Assembly: GCF_023914155.1 (NCBI RefSeq)
Contig: NZ_JAMWYS010000003.1
Coordinates: 173,377 to 237,376, forward strand
Direction of reading: 5' to 3'
From: Solitalea agri
GTDB taxonomy: Bacteria; Bacteroidota; Bacteroidia; Sphingobacteriales; Sphingobacteriaceae
DNA length: 64,000 bases
A program made the translations under genes and the position numbers. How positions within the stretch are numbered: the stretch's first letter is position 1; each line of letters begins with the position of its first letter. The notes beneath the pieces were generated by a model. It saw nothing but the letters and a program-made list of their open reading frames with translations. It was not told the DNA's origin and did not search any database. Shown here one piece after another: positions 34,472 through 64,000 of this stretch.

Positions 34472-35503
34472 ATGTATAATCTTATTAAGCCTATATTTTT
34501 CAAATACGATCCGGAAGTAATTCATCATAAAGTATTTAACTGGATCAAAACTGTCAACAAAATTCCGGGAGTATCCTCAGTTATCAGAGGCGTTTATTGT
34601 TTAGAAGACAAAAAACTTGAACGTGAAGTATTCGGGATAAAGTTTAAGAACCCGGTTGGTTTAGCTGCAGGATTTGATAAGGATGCCAAACTGTATGAAG
34701 AGCTCAAGAATTTTGGTTTTGGCTTTATAGAAGTTGGAACCATTACACCGGTGGGTCAACCAGGAAATGATAAACCTCGTATGTTTCGCTTGGTTGAGGA
34801 TGAAGCCCTAATCAATCGTATGGGTTTCAATAACGAAGGAGTTGACGAAATGGTTATCCGATTAAAAAACCGTAAAAACAGTTCGTTAATTATTGGCGGA
34901 AATATTGGCAAAAACAAGGTTACTCCTAACGAAGAAGCTGATGAAGACTTTGTTAAATGCTTCGAAAAGCTTTTTGATTATGTTGATTATTTTGTAGTGA
35001 ATGTAAGTTCGCCAAACACCCCCGGTTTGCGCGATCTACAGGATAAAGAGCCATTGAAAAAACTCCTTTTCCGCTTACAGCAACTTAACCAGGCAAAAGT
35101 TAAATCAAAACCGATCTTATTAAAAATTGCTCCTGATTTAACCAATGAGCAGCTTGACGATATAATTGAGATTGTTCAGGATACAAAAATTGCGGGTGTG
35201 ATTGCTACCAATACTACTATTTCGCGTAATGGCTTACGGTCAAACCCTGAGCTTGTAAAACAAATGGGGGGATTAAGCGGTATACCTGTGAAAGATCGTT
35301 CAACGGAAGTTATCCGTTATCTGTCGCAGAAGTCAAATAAATCGTTCCCAATTGTTGGTGTTGGAGGTATTCACAGTGGCGATGACGCTATTGAAAAATT
35401 AAAAGCCGGTGCTTCGCTGGTTCAAATCTATACCGGTTTTATTTACAAAGGCCCGGGATTAGTGAAAGAGATCAATCAGAAGATTTTGGAAGAAGGGATA
35501 TAA
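34472..35503 (+). CDS. pyrD: Dihydroorotate dehydrogenase, quinone-dependent (class 2)
   Basis: 343 residues from ATG 34472; the frame is open further upstream but only as the antisense of the ABC-F gene. An N-terminal amphipathic membrane helix region ([21 protein letters not shown]) is typical of class 2. FMN-site motifs are [58 protein letters not shown] with the catalytic Ser, [14 protein letters not shown], and GGLSGIP...[12 protein letters not shown]. It oxidises dihydroorotate to orotate and passes electrons to quinone. Length is normal. Confidence 0.95.
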   Translation: MYNLIKPIFFKYDPEVIHHKVFNWIKTVNKIPGVSSVIRGVYCLEDKKLEREVFGIKFKNPVGLAAGFDKDAKLYEELKNFGFGFIEVGTITPVGQPGNDKPRMFRLVEDEALINRMGFNNEGVDEMVIRLKNRKNSSLIIGGNIGKNKVTPNEEADEDFVKCFEKLFDYVDYFVVNVSSPNTPGLRDLQDKEPLKKLLFRLQQLNQAKVKSKPILLKIAPDLTNEQLDDIIEIVQDTKIAGVIATNTTISRNGLRSNPELVKQMGGLSGIPVKDRSTEVIRYLSQKSNKSFPIVGVGGIHSGDDAIEKLKAGASLVQIYTGFIYKGPGLVKEINQKILEEGI

Positions 35504-35517
35504 ATTGTTGAATTGAT

Positions 35518-35571
35518 AAATTGTTTTATTGTTGGATTGTTACTTTTAACAATTTAACAATAAAACAATTT
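35518..35571 (+). terminator. Long hairpin after pyrD
   Basis: 16-bp perfect arms (35518-35533 and 35556-35571) and a 7-bp inner stem (35536-35542 with 35547-35553) separated by a small internal loop. AT-rich, starting 14 bp past the pyrD stop. Confidence 0.6.
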
Positions 35572-35595
35572 GACCACATTAATATAAAAACAAAA

Positions 35596-35624
35596 AAATC
35601 CCGATCAAAAACTGACCGGGATTT
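35596..35624 (-). terminator. Terminator after the 59-aa basic protein gene
   Basis: 12-bp arms with one mismatch (AAATCCCGATCA with TGACCGGGATTT), 5-nt loop, and a run of T on the minus strand, 23 bp past the stop. Confidence 0.75.
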
Positions 35625-35647
35625 AAAGTATTGTTTTAAAGCAGAAA

Positions 35648-35827
35648 TTATTTCGCAGCTTTTTCTAGTTCAGCGATAACATTACGGTTTTTAACAACCT
35701 GACTTGTCGCTTTTTCTCTTGAACGGCTACCTAATTCAATGTTAGTAGCTAATTTCAAATGTTGAACCTCTAAACGCGAAACAGTTTTATTCTTTCTGTC
35801 TTTTCTTTTTAATCTTGTAACTGCCAT
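35648..35827 (-). CDS. Small very basic protein, possibly ribosome-associated
   Basis: 59 residues: MAVTRLKRKDRKNKTVSRLE, then a helix-prone part with TNIELGSRSREKATSQVVKN and an Ala/Lys end. About a quarter of the residues are Lys or Arg. ATG start, own terminator, next to tRNA-Cys. Composition, size and conserved-looking N-terminus are those of a small ribosomal or nucleoid protein. A Bacteroidota-specific ribosomal protein (bL38) has been described; I cannot tell from memory whether this is it. Other explanations are an uncharacterised nucleic-acid-binding protein. Confidence 0.7.
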   Translation of the reverse strand: MAVTRLKRKDRKNKTVSRLEVQHLKLATNIELGSRSREKATSQVVKNRNVIAELEKAAK

Positions 35828-35921
35828 GATTTCCCTGAAGTTAATATTGTTAATGGTTAATGTTAATCGCGGTTTACTTCTATTATTAAATTAACAATTC
35901 ACCACATCGATTAACAAGTTG

Positions 35922-35992
35922 AGGTCGGAAGCGGATTCGAACCGCTGTAGGAGGTTTTGCAGACCTCAGCCTAGCCACTCGGCCATCCGACC
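35922..35992 (-). tRNA. tRNA-Cys (GCA)
   Basis: 71 nt on the minus strand. The acceptor stem GGTCGGA pairs with TCCGACC; the anticodon arm AGGT-CTGCAAA-ACCT carries anticodon GCA; the T arm contains GGTTCGAATCC. The discriminator base is U73, an identity element of cysteine tRNAs. The CCA is not encoded. Confidence 0.95.
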
Positions 35993-36127
35993 TTCTTTCA
36001 ACGAGGTTGCAAATTTAAGAATTAATATCTGTTTACCAAGAACTCTTTTTAAATATTTTATGTCCTGCTGATTATCAAACTACTATTCTTATTTAATTTT
36101 TATGCCGGTAAAGAAATTTGATCTCCT

Positions 36128-36889
36128 CTATTGCCTGCGACGCATTTCTGAACAAAAAATTGCTGTGGCAATTCCAACGTTTAACGACTCTGCTTTGCCA
36201 AAAGAAGGGATCGAAAGTGGAGCAGTTATATACTTCCTGATCTTCTCTGAAACCCCTTTCGATTCATTGCCCATCAGAATAATTCCGGGTTCATTAAACT
36301 CTGCTTTATAAAGGTCTTCTCCTTCCAGTAAGGCCCCATAAATTGGCACTTCAACCTGCTTAATCACTTCTTCAATATCCACCCTTAATACATTCACCCT
36401 AAAAATTGAACCCATTGTTGATTGAATCACTTTGGGATTGTAGGCTTCCACCGAATTTATAGAAGTGATCAGCGTTTTAATGCCAAACCAATCAGCTATA
36501 CGAATGATCGTCCCCATATTGCCCGGATCTTGCACATCATCCAACATAATTGTCCATTTACCTTCAACATCATCCTTGTTCCAAGTGTTGGTTTTAAAAT
36601 CTTTTGGCACTTCGACAAGTGCTAAAACCTCATTCGGAGTGTGTAAACAGCTTATCTTTTGCAGTTCGGTTTCCGAAACCACATTGACTTCGGTTTTTTT
36701 ATCTATCCGATTTATATTTGTAAGGTTTTTTAGATAATTTTCAGTCGTAAAAACAGATTTTATACGATAGGAAGATTCGAACAGTTCATTCACCATTTTA
36801 ACGCCTTCAACAATAAATAAACCGTGTTCATCGCGGTATTTTTTATTATGAAGTGATTTAACAAAACTCAATTGCGACTTTGAAATCAT
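36128..36889 (-). CDS. TrmH/SpoU-family RNA 2'-O-methyltransferase
   Basis: 253 residues. N-terminal substrate-binding domain with HGLFIVEGVKMVNELF. The trefoil-knot SPOUT domain shows the three family motifs: LDDVQDPGNMGTIIRIADWFG, ILMGNESKGVSEKI and LSIPSFGKAESLNVGIATAIF. It methylates a ribose in rRNA or tRNA; the site cannot be assigned (rlmB-like). Its ATG region overlaps the divergent tamL TTG start by 10 nt. Confidence 0.9.
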   Translation of the reverse strand: MISKSQLSFVKSLHNKKYRDEHGLFIVEGVKMVNELFESSYRIKSVFTTENYLKNLTNINRIDKKTEVNVVSETELQKISCLHTPNEVLALVEVPKDFKTNTWNKDDVEGKWTIMLDDVQDPGNMGTIIRIADWFGIKTLITSINSVEAYNPKVIQSTMGSIFRVNVLRVDIEEVIKQVEVPIYGALLEGEDLYKAEFNEPGIILMGNESKGVSEKIRKYITAPLSIPSFGKAESLNVGIATAIFCSEMRRRQ

Positions 36890-39246
36890 TTACATCTAAA
36901 AATTTAAACAAAACTATACTTATATTTTTAATCTCACTAACAATGGTGGGATGTAAACCTTCTCGCTATTTAAAGGAAAATGAAGTTTTGATTGATAAAG
37001 TTGTAGTACGTGGCGTTGATAAAGACCTTGAAGAAGATGCACTATCATTTGTTCCTAAAGCTAACTCAAAACTACTTGGCAAAAAAATATCTTTAGGCCT
37101 TTACAATACATTTAACACCAAAGACGGAAAATACAAAAGCAAAAGAAAGAAAATAGGCCAAGAACCAGCAATTCTCGATAGTGCCAGAGCAATTCAGGCA
37201 TCACAAAAAATGAGTCGATTTTTGCAGAATAAGGGCTATTTCAATAATGTGGTAAGCCTTAAAATTGATTCTTTAGGAAAGAAAAAAATTAAACTAACCT
37301 ATACCGCTATTGAGCGAAACAGGTTTACTGTCAGAAATTTCAAGTTAAATATTCTTGATACAGCCTTAAAGAGCTTGTACAGTAAAAAATATAAAGCTCC
37401 AATTGATTCGGGTGAATATTATGATTATTATCGACTTGAACGAGAAGTTAGCAACATCAACAATCTGTTTAAAAGAAATGGCTACAAGGACTTTGAAAAA
37501 TCGTATGTAAAGTTTAAAGCCGATACCTTATTTAATGACAGCATTAACGCCAAAAATGAGAAGGATCGCCACCAAACAGACATCATAACGATTATCAACA
37601 ATCCTAAAGGTTCCAATTATCATCAGGCATTTACCATGAATGATACCTATGTAACCATTAAGCCCAATGCCAGAAGAAAAGAAATAAAAGCAGACACCAT
37701 TAAAGCCCGTGAAGATTTATACTTTTTAGACAAGGAAGGCATCTTTAAACCCCAGCGTTTTTCGGACCTGATCTTCTTTAAAAGAGGAGCTTTATATAAC
37801 AATGATGACTTTTTAAAAACCTATACCCGATTAGGTGACTTAAATCTCTTCCAATTTATTAAAACAGAGTTCAGGTCGGTTGATCAGGATAGCACTAAGC
37901 TAAACACCTATATCGAATTAACGCCTGCTAAAAAGCTATCAGCAACAATTGAAGGAGAGTTAACTTTAAGTGGAAGTTATTTGGGTGGAAATGCGGGTAT
38001 TAGCTTTATGAATAAGAACTTTTTTGGAGGGGGCGAAATTTTTGAATACCGGTTAAAAGGAGGTTTGGAGTTTCAACCAACGAGCTTTAACGGAATTCCT
38101 CAGCCAGCAATCAGAGAAAAAACTCTTGAGACCAGTGCCAGCATTCTGTTCCCACGTTTATTGGCTCCTTTTAATATCAGTCTTAGCAAATACTCACTTC
38201 CAAAAACAAAAGTAATTCTTGGATATACCTACGAAGGCAGGCAAGAACTATTTACCACTGGTAACACCTATACCAACTTAAATTACGAGTGGCGCGAAAC
38301 ATTACAAAAAAGCCATTATTATACACCGATAAATATTTCACTAGTAAACTCAACCTTGGACAGTGCGGTGGCCAGAGCTTATATTTTATCGGGTAATAGA
38401 TCAGCGCTGAGTCGTTATGAGTCTTATTTTTCTTTGAGCAGTCAATACACCTATTTATACAATGATTACCGGGTACGTTTTGGCGGCGACTTTATTTATT
38501 TCAAAGGAAGCATTGACCTAGCGGGTAACCTTATGTACCTGGGATATGAAGCATTCAACGCTCAAAAAAACAAACTTGGACAATACACCGTTTTAGATCG
38601 TCCGTTTTATCAATATACCCGGCCAGAGGTGGAAATTCGGTATTATAAAATGGTTAACAAGCGTCAATTGGTTACTCGTTTTAATATTGCAACAGGCTTT
38701 GCCTACGGAAACACCCCTACAATGCCTTATGGTAAGTTATATGGTACCGGTGGGGCAAATAGTTTGCGTGGCTGGCGCGCGCGACAAGTTGGGCCGGGTT
38801 CTTTCCCCCGAAACGACATAAAGCCACAAAACAGTAGCGATAGTATAGCTATTCAATTGGAGCAAATTGGTGAAATGAAAATTGAGGCTAACGTTGAATA
38901 CCGATTTAATATTACCCGCAACTTTATAGGCTTTAAACTCGATGGAGCAACCTTTTTAGATGCCGGTAACGTTTGGAACATCACCAGTTATTTCGATGAT
39001 CTATATCCGCAAGGAAGGTTTCGTTTTAACCGATTTTATAAAGAGTTGGCCGTAGGAACAGGTTTAGGACTTCGTTTAGACCTAAGTTTTCTGGTATTCA
39101 GGTTCGATGCAGGATTAAAACTTCATGATCCTCAATTCAAAGAAAACCGATGGGTAATTGGTAAATTCTTTGATAAAGATTTCAAAAATGAATACCCTAG
39201 TTTTAGGTTTATGAATTATAATATTGGAATTGGTTTTCCTTTCTAG
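36880..39246 (+). CDS. tamL: Translocation and assembly module lipoprotein TamL (Omp85 family)
   Basis: 788 residues from a TTG at 36880; the next in-frame ATG (36943) is too late for the lipoprotein signal, which ends in LTMVGC with C25. POTRA-type domains occupy about 30-350 and an Omp85 barrel follows, with the lid-loop motif GGANSLRGW and the C-terminal FMNYNIGIGFPF. TamL replaces TamA in Bacteroidota and works with the inner-membrane TamB in moving phospholipids or barrel proteins. The start overlaps the divergent SpoU gene by 10 nt, so each leader lies inside the other gene. Convergent 4-nt overlap with the next gene. Confidence 0.82.
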   Translation: MKSFTSKNLNKTILIFLISLTMVGCKPSRYLKENEVLIDKVVVRGVDKDLEEDALSFVPKANSKLLGKKISLGLYNTFNTKDGKYKSKRKKIGQEPAILDSARAIQASQKMSRFLQNKGYFNNVVSLKIDSLGKKKIKLTYTAIERNRFTVRNFKLNILDTALKSLYSKKYKAPIDSGEYYDYYRLEREVSNINNLFKRNGYKDFEKSYVKFKADTLFNDSINAKNEKDRHQTDIITIINNPKGSNYHQAFTMNDTYVTIKPNARRKEIKADTIKAREDLYFLDKEGIFKPQRFSDLIFFKRGALYNNDDFLKTYTRLGDLNLFQFIKTEFRSVDQDSTKLNTYIELTPAKKLSATIEGELTLSGSYLGGNAGISFMNKNFFGGGEIFEYRLKGGLEFQPTSFNGIPQPAIREKTLETSASILFPRLLAPFNISLSKYSLPKTKVILGYTYEGRQELFTTGNTYTNLNYEWRETLQKSHYYTPINISLVNSTLDSAVARAYILSGNRSALSRYESYFSLSSQYTYLYNDYRVRFGGDFIYFKGSIDLAGNLMYLGYEAFNAQKNKLGQYTVLDRPFYQYTRPEVEIRYYKMVNKRQLVTRFNIATGFAYGNTPTMPYGKLYGTGGANSLRGWRARQVGPGSFPRNDIKPQNSSDSIAIQLEQIGEMKIEANVEYRFNITRNFIGFKLDGATFLDAGNVWNITSYFDDLYPQGRFRFNRFYKELAVGTGLGLRLDLSFLVFRFDAGLKLHDPQFKENRWVIGKFFDKDFKNEYPSFRFMNYNIGIGFPF

Positions 39247-39770
39247 ATTAACCAGTTCCATAATACTTCGAAGTAACTCCCTAGGTTTAATCCCTTGTTA
39301 AACAAAAAGAAAGCTAATAAAATACCTATGAAGAGAAAAATTAGTTTCCTTACAAAATAGCCTATTATAAAAAACACAATTGGAATAATAAGCAATAAAG
39401 AAATAGGGATTTTAACAGGCCAGTGGTAATCACTGATTTGTTGAAGGTAATACAATTTTATAGTGCTAACGGATTGATTACTTGATCGAAAATAAGCAAA
39501 TGTTGAACCCGAGAATTGTTGCTTTACCGTCGCTTCACCATCTTTAAAATTCAAAGGCACATCAATACCGCTAATTGAAAACATAAAACTACCGTTCACC
39601 TTTTCATCTATTTCCTCATTATTGGTGGTTAACGCTACAATTTTCAATTTGCCGCTTTCCTCAATCAATTTAAAATCTTCAATCTCTTTAATTTTGGTTG
39701 TTTGAGCTGAAACAGCCTGCAACGATGCTATCAATATGAAAAGGAAAAATACCAGGTAAGACGATCTCAT
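39243..39770 (-). CDS. Exported hypothetical protein with C-terminal membrane helices
   Basis: 175 residues. Signal peptide MRSSYLVFFLFILIASLQAVSAQ; a beta-rich extracytoplasmic domain of about 90 residues (KLKIVALTTNNEEIDEKVNGSFMFSISG); then about two hydrophobic segments (VKIPISLLLIIPIVFFIIGYFV; LIFLFIGILLAFFLF). Family not recognised. Its ATG overlaps the patatin stop in ATGA, so the two are translated together, and its stop overlaps tamL by 4 nt. The coupling suggests a job with the patatin-barrel protein, but no function can be assigned. Confidence 0.65.
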   Translation of the reverse strand: MRSSYLVFFLFILIASLQAVSAQTTKIKEIEDFKLIEESGKLKIVALTTNNEEIDEKVNGSFMFSISGIDVPLNFKDGEATVKQQFSGSTFAYFRSSNQSVSTIKLYYLQQISDYHWPVKIPISLLLIIPIVFFIIGYFVRKLIFLFIGILLAFFLFNKGLNLGSYFEVLWNWLI

Positions 39771-42058
39771 TCAAGTGATTTTTTATTGTATAACAGAAAG
39801 CCCAAATGTAACAGAACTCCCCATCTTTTTTGCGGGTCATCATAATAATTAGCACTTAAGCTGATCGGACCTATAAAACTTCTGTATACCGCCCCAGCTG
39901 TAGCAGCCAATCTGAAATACTGATCAGGGGCCGCAACTACCGCTTGCTGATTGAACCCTTCCTGCAGTTGATCGAAAGGGATAAAACCATATACCTCAAC
40001 CCTAAAATCAAGATTCCGTCGAAAAGTGAATACATTTCTCAATCCGGTGTTGAGATAATTGTAAGCTCTGAAATTGGCTAAAAACAATGAATGTGAGTCT
40101 TGCATTAGATATGCAGCAGGCTGTTCAACCAATGAGCTCCGATAAGTTGTAAAGCTTGGCTGATTCGACCACAACCCTTCCAAAGCATAACCAATTGTGT
40201 ATCGTTTACTTAATTTGAAGTAGCGCTCAGATACAGCTTTAAGGGATAGCCATTGTCTTTCTTTATTATTTACCGCTGTCACTGTTGACACTGAGCCGGG
40301 CGTAAAATCTTCAAGCCCACTTATATAAGCAACGGACAATGATGTCAATGATCCTTCGGTAGGATATTGCTTCCTGTTGAAAGTTTTGCGCTCAAGAGTG
40401 AAGGAAGTTTTCTGGCCGTCAAATTCAGTTTGATCTAGAATATCTAATGAGGAAAAATCTTCTGTCGGACTATATTTATCAAAATTTCTGATCAATGAAC
40501 CTTCAACTATTAAACGGGTATTGCCTTTGTATGGAAACCCAAGCCGTAAGGCCAGTTTTTTATCTGATTGATCCAAAGGAACCGCATTCAGGTCTTCTAC
40601 AAATATTTCTGAATTTCGGAAGTAATTCCAATGATTATAGGTATAGTCAAATTCAACAAAAGCCGGTACAATGCCACCAATATCAATTCGGGAGCCTAAC
40701 TGCATTGACTCATAAAACCTGCCCGAATAAAAATTAGCGCAAAGTGTATAAGCTTCTCGGTTTACAAAATTATACTGAAGACCTAAAAAGATGTTACTGA
40801 TGGGTCGGGTAGATAAATTTCCACCAAAATCTATTTTGAAATTTCTATCGGGTTTAATATTCAGATTAAAGTTATAGGTATTCTTTGTTGAATCGTGTTC
40901 TATTCGAGGATAAACCGATTCGAACACATCGTCGGCCATTAATTTATAATAGCCTTTTTTTAAATCTCCCATACTCATCTCCCTCCCATCTTTACCCAAT
41001 ACATCTTTAATATAACGTCGTTGCTGGCTTTTTACTCCCGAAATCATTACATCCTGAATAGATACTATTTTGTTTTTATTCAGAAAACCAGTCCTTCTTG
41101 TCTTCAGCTCTTCCGGAGTGGTTCTTCGTAAAACTCGTGCCTTTATTACAGACATATTTTTCATTGCTGCATCATAACCACGCTGGATTAAGGCTTCAAC
41201 AGGCTCAAAATTTGTAACACTAAATTCTTTAAGTTCGGGTTGAATATAAACCCCGTTTTGGCCAATTTGTGTAGAGTCGGACTTGGAAAGGAACAAAAAA
41301 ACAGCGAATCGCGACATTAATCGCTCATCAATTTCTTTAGGATAATCATTATAAATTTTGGAAGAAACATTACAACCAATCAAAACATCAGGATTAAAAT
41401 CTTCCTTCATCACATCAACCGGAAAGTTATTGTAAACTCCTCCATCGAAAACATATTTATTATCAATTTTAATCGGACGGTAAACGAAAGGCACACTCAT
41501 GGTTCCTCTAACAGCATCCGTTAGATTCCCCTTTTTCAGAATAATGGGTTCTTGTGAGAGTATATCAGAAACAACGCACCTGAACGGAACAAATAAACTA
41601 TCGAAATCATACTTTGCACTAGCCGAAGCCTGTGAAAATAATTCAAGCAGGGCAAAATTCAAGGGAACATCATTGATCAGGTTAGCCTGTAACTTAATCT
41701 GGAAGGCTGTATCAACCGCAATACGAGCGGTAATAAATGAAGCATTGTCGGGTTTGTTTTGGTAGAAAAGTTTGTAATCACTTTTTAAGCGACCGTTTAC
41801 CCAGTTTTGAAAATAAGGACTGGTTGCAACACGTTCAATTTGTGATGGTGTATAACCGGCAGCATACATGGCAGCTACAATTCCCCCCATGGATGTTCCG
41901 GCGACGTAATCTATTGGTATGTTATTCTCTTCCAGCGCTTTTAGCAAACCAATATGAGCCAAGCCTTTTGCACCTCCACCACTTAAAACCAAACCCACTT
42001 TTTGGCCGAAAACTGTTGAACTGATCAGGAATAAAAAAAGTAAAAGGTAATGCTTCAT
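39767..42058 (-). CDS. Patatin-like phospholipase with outer-membrane beta-barrel (PlpD-like)
   Basis: 763 residues from ATG 42058 (a TTG at 42061 is the alternative). Signal peptide MKHYLLLFLFLISSTVFG. Patatin domain: oxyanion loop SGGGAKG (about 26-32), nucleophile S56 in GTSMGG, catalytic D205 in VFDGGVYNNFP. Then a POTRA-like stretch (about 330-400, IQDVMISGVKSQQRRYIK) and a roughly 350-residue barrel of the Omp85 type. Pseudomonas PlpD has this layout and is a type Vd secreted lipase. Here the barrel may hold the enzyme at the outer membrane or export it. Second gene of the pair with the exported hypothetical protein. Confidence 0.85.
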   Translation of the reverse strand: MKHYLLLFLFLISSTVFGQKVGLVLSGGGAKGLAHIGLLKALEENNIPIDYVAGTSMGGIVAAMYAAGYTPSQIERVATSPYFQNWVNGRLKSDYKLFYQNKPDNASFITARIAVDTAFQIKLQANLINDVPLNFALLELFSQASASAKYDFDSLFVPFRCVVSDILSQEPIILKKGNLTDAVRGTMSVPFVYRPIKIDNKYVFDGGVYNNFPVDVMKEDFNPDVLIGCNVSSKIYNDYPKEIDERLMSRFAVFLFLSKSDSTQIGQNGVYIQPELKEFSVTNFEPVEALIQRGYDAAMKNMSVIKARVLRRTTPEELKTRRTGFLNKNKIVSIQDVMISGVKSQQRRYIKDVLGKDGREMSMGDLKKGYYKLMADDVFESVYPRIEHDSTKNTYNFNLNIKPDRNFKIDFGGNLSTRPISNIFLGLQYNFVNREAYTLCANFYSGRFYESMQLGSRIDIGGIVPAFVEFDYTYNHWNYFRNSEIFVEDLNAVPLDQSDKKLALRLGFPYKGNTRLIVEGSLIRNFDKYSPTEDFSSLDILDQTEFDGQKTSFTLERKTFNRKQYPTEGSLTSLSVAYISGLEDFTPGSVSTVTAVNNKERQWLSLKAVSERYFKLSKRYTIGYALEGLWSNQPSFTTYRSSLVEQPAAYLMQDSHSLFLANFRAYNYLNTGLRNVFTFRRNLDFRVEVYGFIPFDQLQEGFNQQAVVAAPDQYFRLAATAGAVYRSFIGPISLSANYYDDPQKRWGVLLHLGFLLYNKKSLE

Positions 42059-42120
42059 CAAAAAGTAACGCTCTAAAATGCTATATGTTTATGATTGCAA
42101 AGTATGAATATCAAGAAAAA

Positions 42121-42139
42121 AGGCCGGATAAGCCGGCCT
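42121..42139 (-). terminator. Terminator after the giant surface-protein gene
   Basis: 7-bp arms AGGCCGG (42121-42127) and CCGGCCT (42133-42139), 5-nt loop, followed on the minus strand by a run of T. It separates the giant gene from the patatin gene. Nothing else is recognised in the 189-bp gap. Confidence 0.75.
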
Positions 42140-42247
42140 GTCTATAAAAAACTTAGTTACTCATTTACTTATGAACTTCTAAAACTATCAAACGCTTGAA
42201 GATCACCTAACTTATCAAGCTGTAAAACAGCTCAATAAGTTGAAATA

Positions 42248-64000
<21,753 letters not shown>

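Overview
The window comes from the chromosome of a Bacteroidota bacterium, most likely near the Sphingobacteriales (Pedobacter/Solitalea-like). The basis is AT-rich DNA, promoter-like boxes of the Bacteroidota form TAnnTTTG, few Shine-Dalgarno sites, and lineage-typical families: T9SS plug protein (DUF5103), TamL, the PUR-like DUF3276, DUF5522, an HYC_CC_PP-type protein, and a giant SprB-repeat protein with a type IX secretion (T9SS) type B sorting domain. No rRNA, CRISPR array, prophage or insertion sequence was seen. The genus is an inference; no search was run.

Layout. 0-5.3 kb: 3' part of a BamA-like outer-membrane protein, a PorT-like barrel, a cysteine desulfurase and phosphoglucosamine mutase (glmM, TTG start). 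5.4-8.2 kb: a methyltransferase/PAP2/ZIP operon facing a marR-type regulator whose promoter lies in a near-perfect palindrome. 8.0-12.5 kb: a dense housekeeping run, nusB - DUF1573 - yajC // ybbR-like - coaE - MBL nuclease - DUF5522, with 4-8 nt overlaps or stop/start fusion. 12.6-20 kb: leucine dehydrogenase, an ABC exporter, a PUR-like protein, a TetR regulator, a glycosylasparaginase, an exported acetolactate decarboxylase-like enzyme, and ychF. 20.1-23.6 kb: a three-gene set of histidine-decarboxylase-like enzyme, parallel beta-helix protein and diheme cytochrome. 23.7-24.1 kb: a 21-bp minisatellite. 24.5-28.2 kb: a probable copper-related operon (HYC_CC_PP protein, TonB-dependent receptor, triple HMA-domain protein). 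28.3-42 kb: T9SS plug protein, a PhoD-fold protein without its metal ligands, a Crp/Fnr regulator, an ABC-F ATPase, pyrD, a 59-aa basic protein, tRNA-Cys, a SpoU methyltransferase, tamL, and a patatin fused to an outer-membrane barrel.

42.2-64 kb is one reading frame on the minus strand, open at the right edge: at least 7,250 residues of a secreted repeat protein. It holds about 43 tandem 150-residue units, each two SprB-type modules, followed by two Ig/cadherin-like domains, a DUF11-like domain and a T9SS type B C-terminal domain. The spacing arithmetic is exact: between the first and last recognisable unit boundary there are 42 units, 22 of 450 bp and 20 of 459 bp, with no other net length change in 19,080 bp. 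Internal block duplications of 2,277, 2,736 and 909 bp offset show how the array grew.

Several genes have an exact TAnnTTTG box only 4-6 nt before the start codon, which suggests leaderless transcripts. Three genes (glmM, the acetolactate decarboxylase-like gene, tamL) appear to start with TTG.
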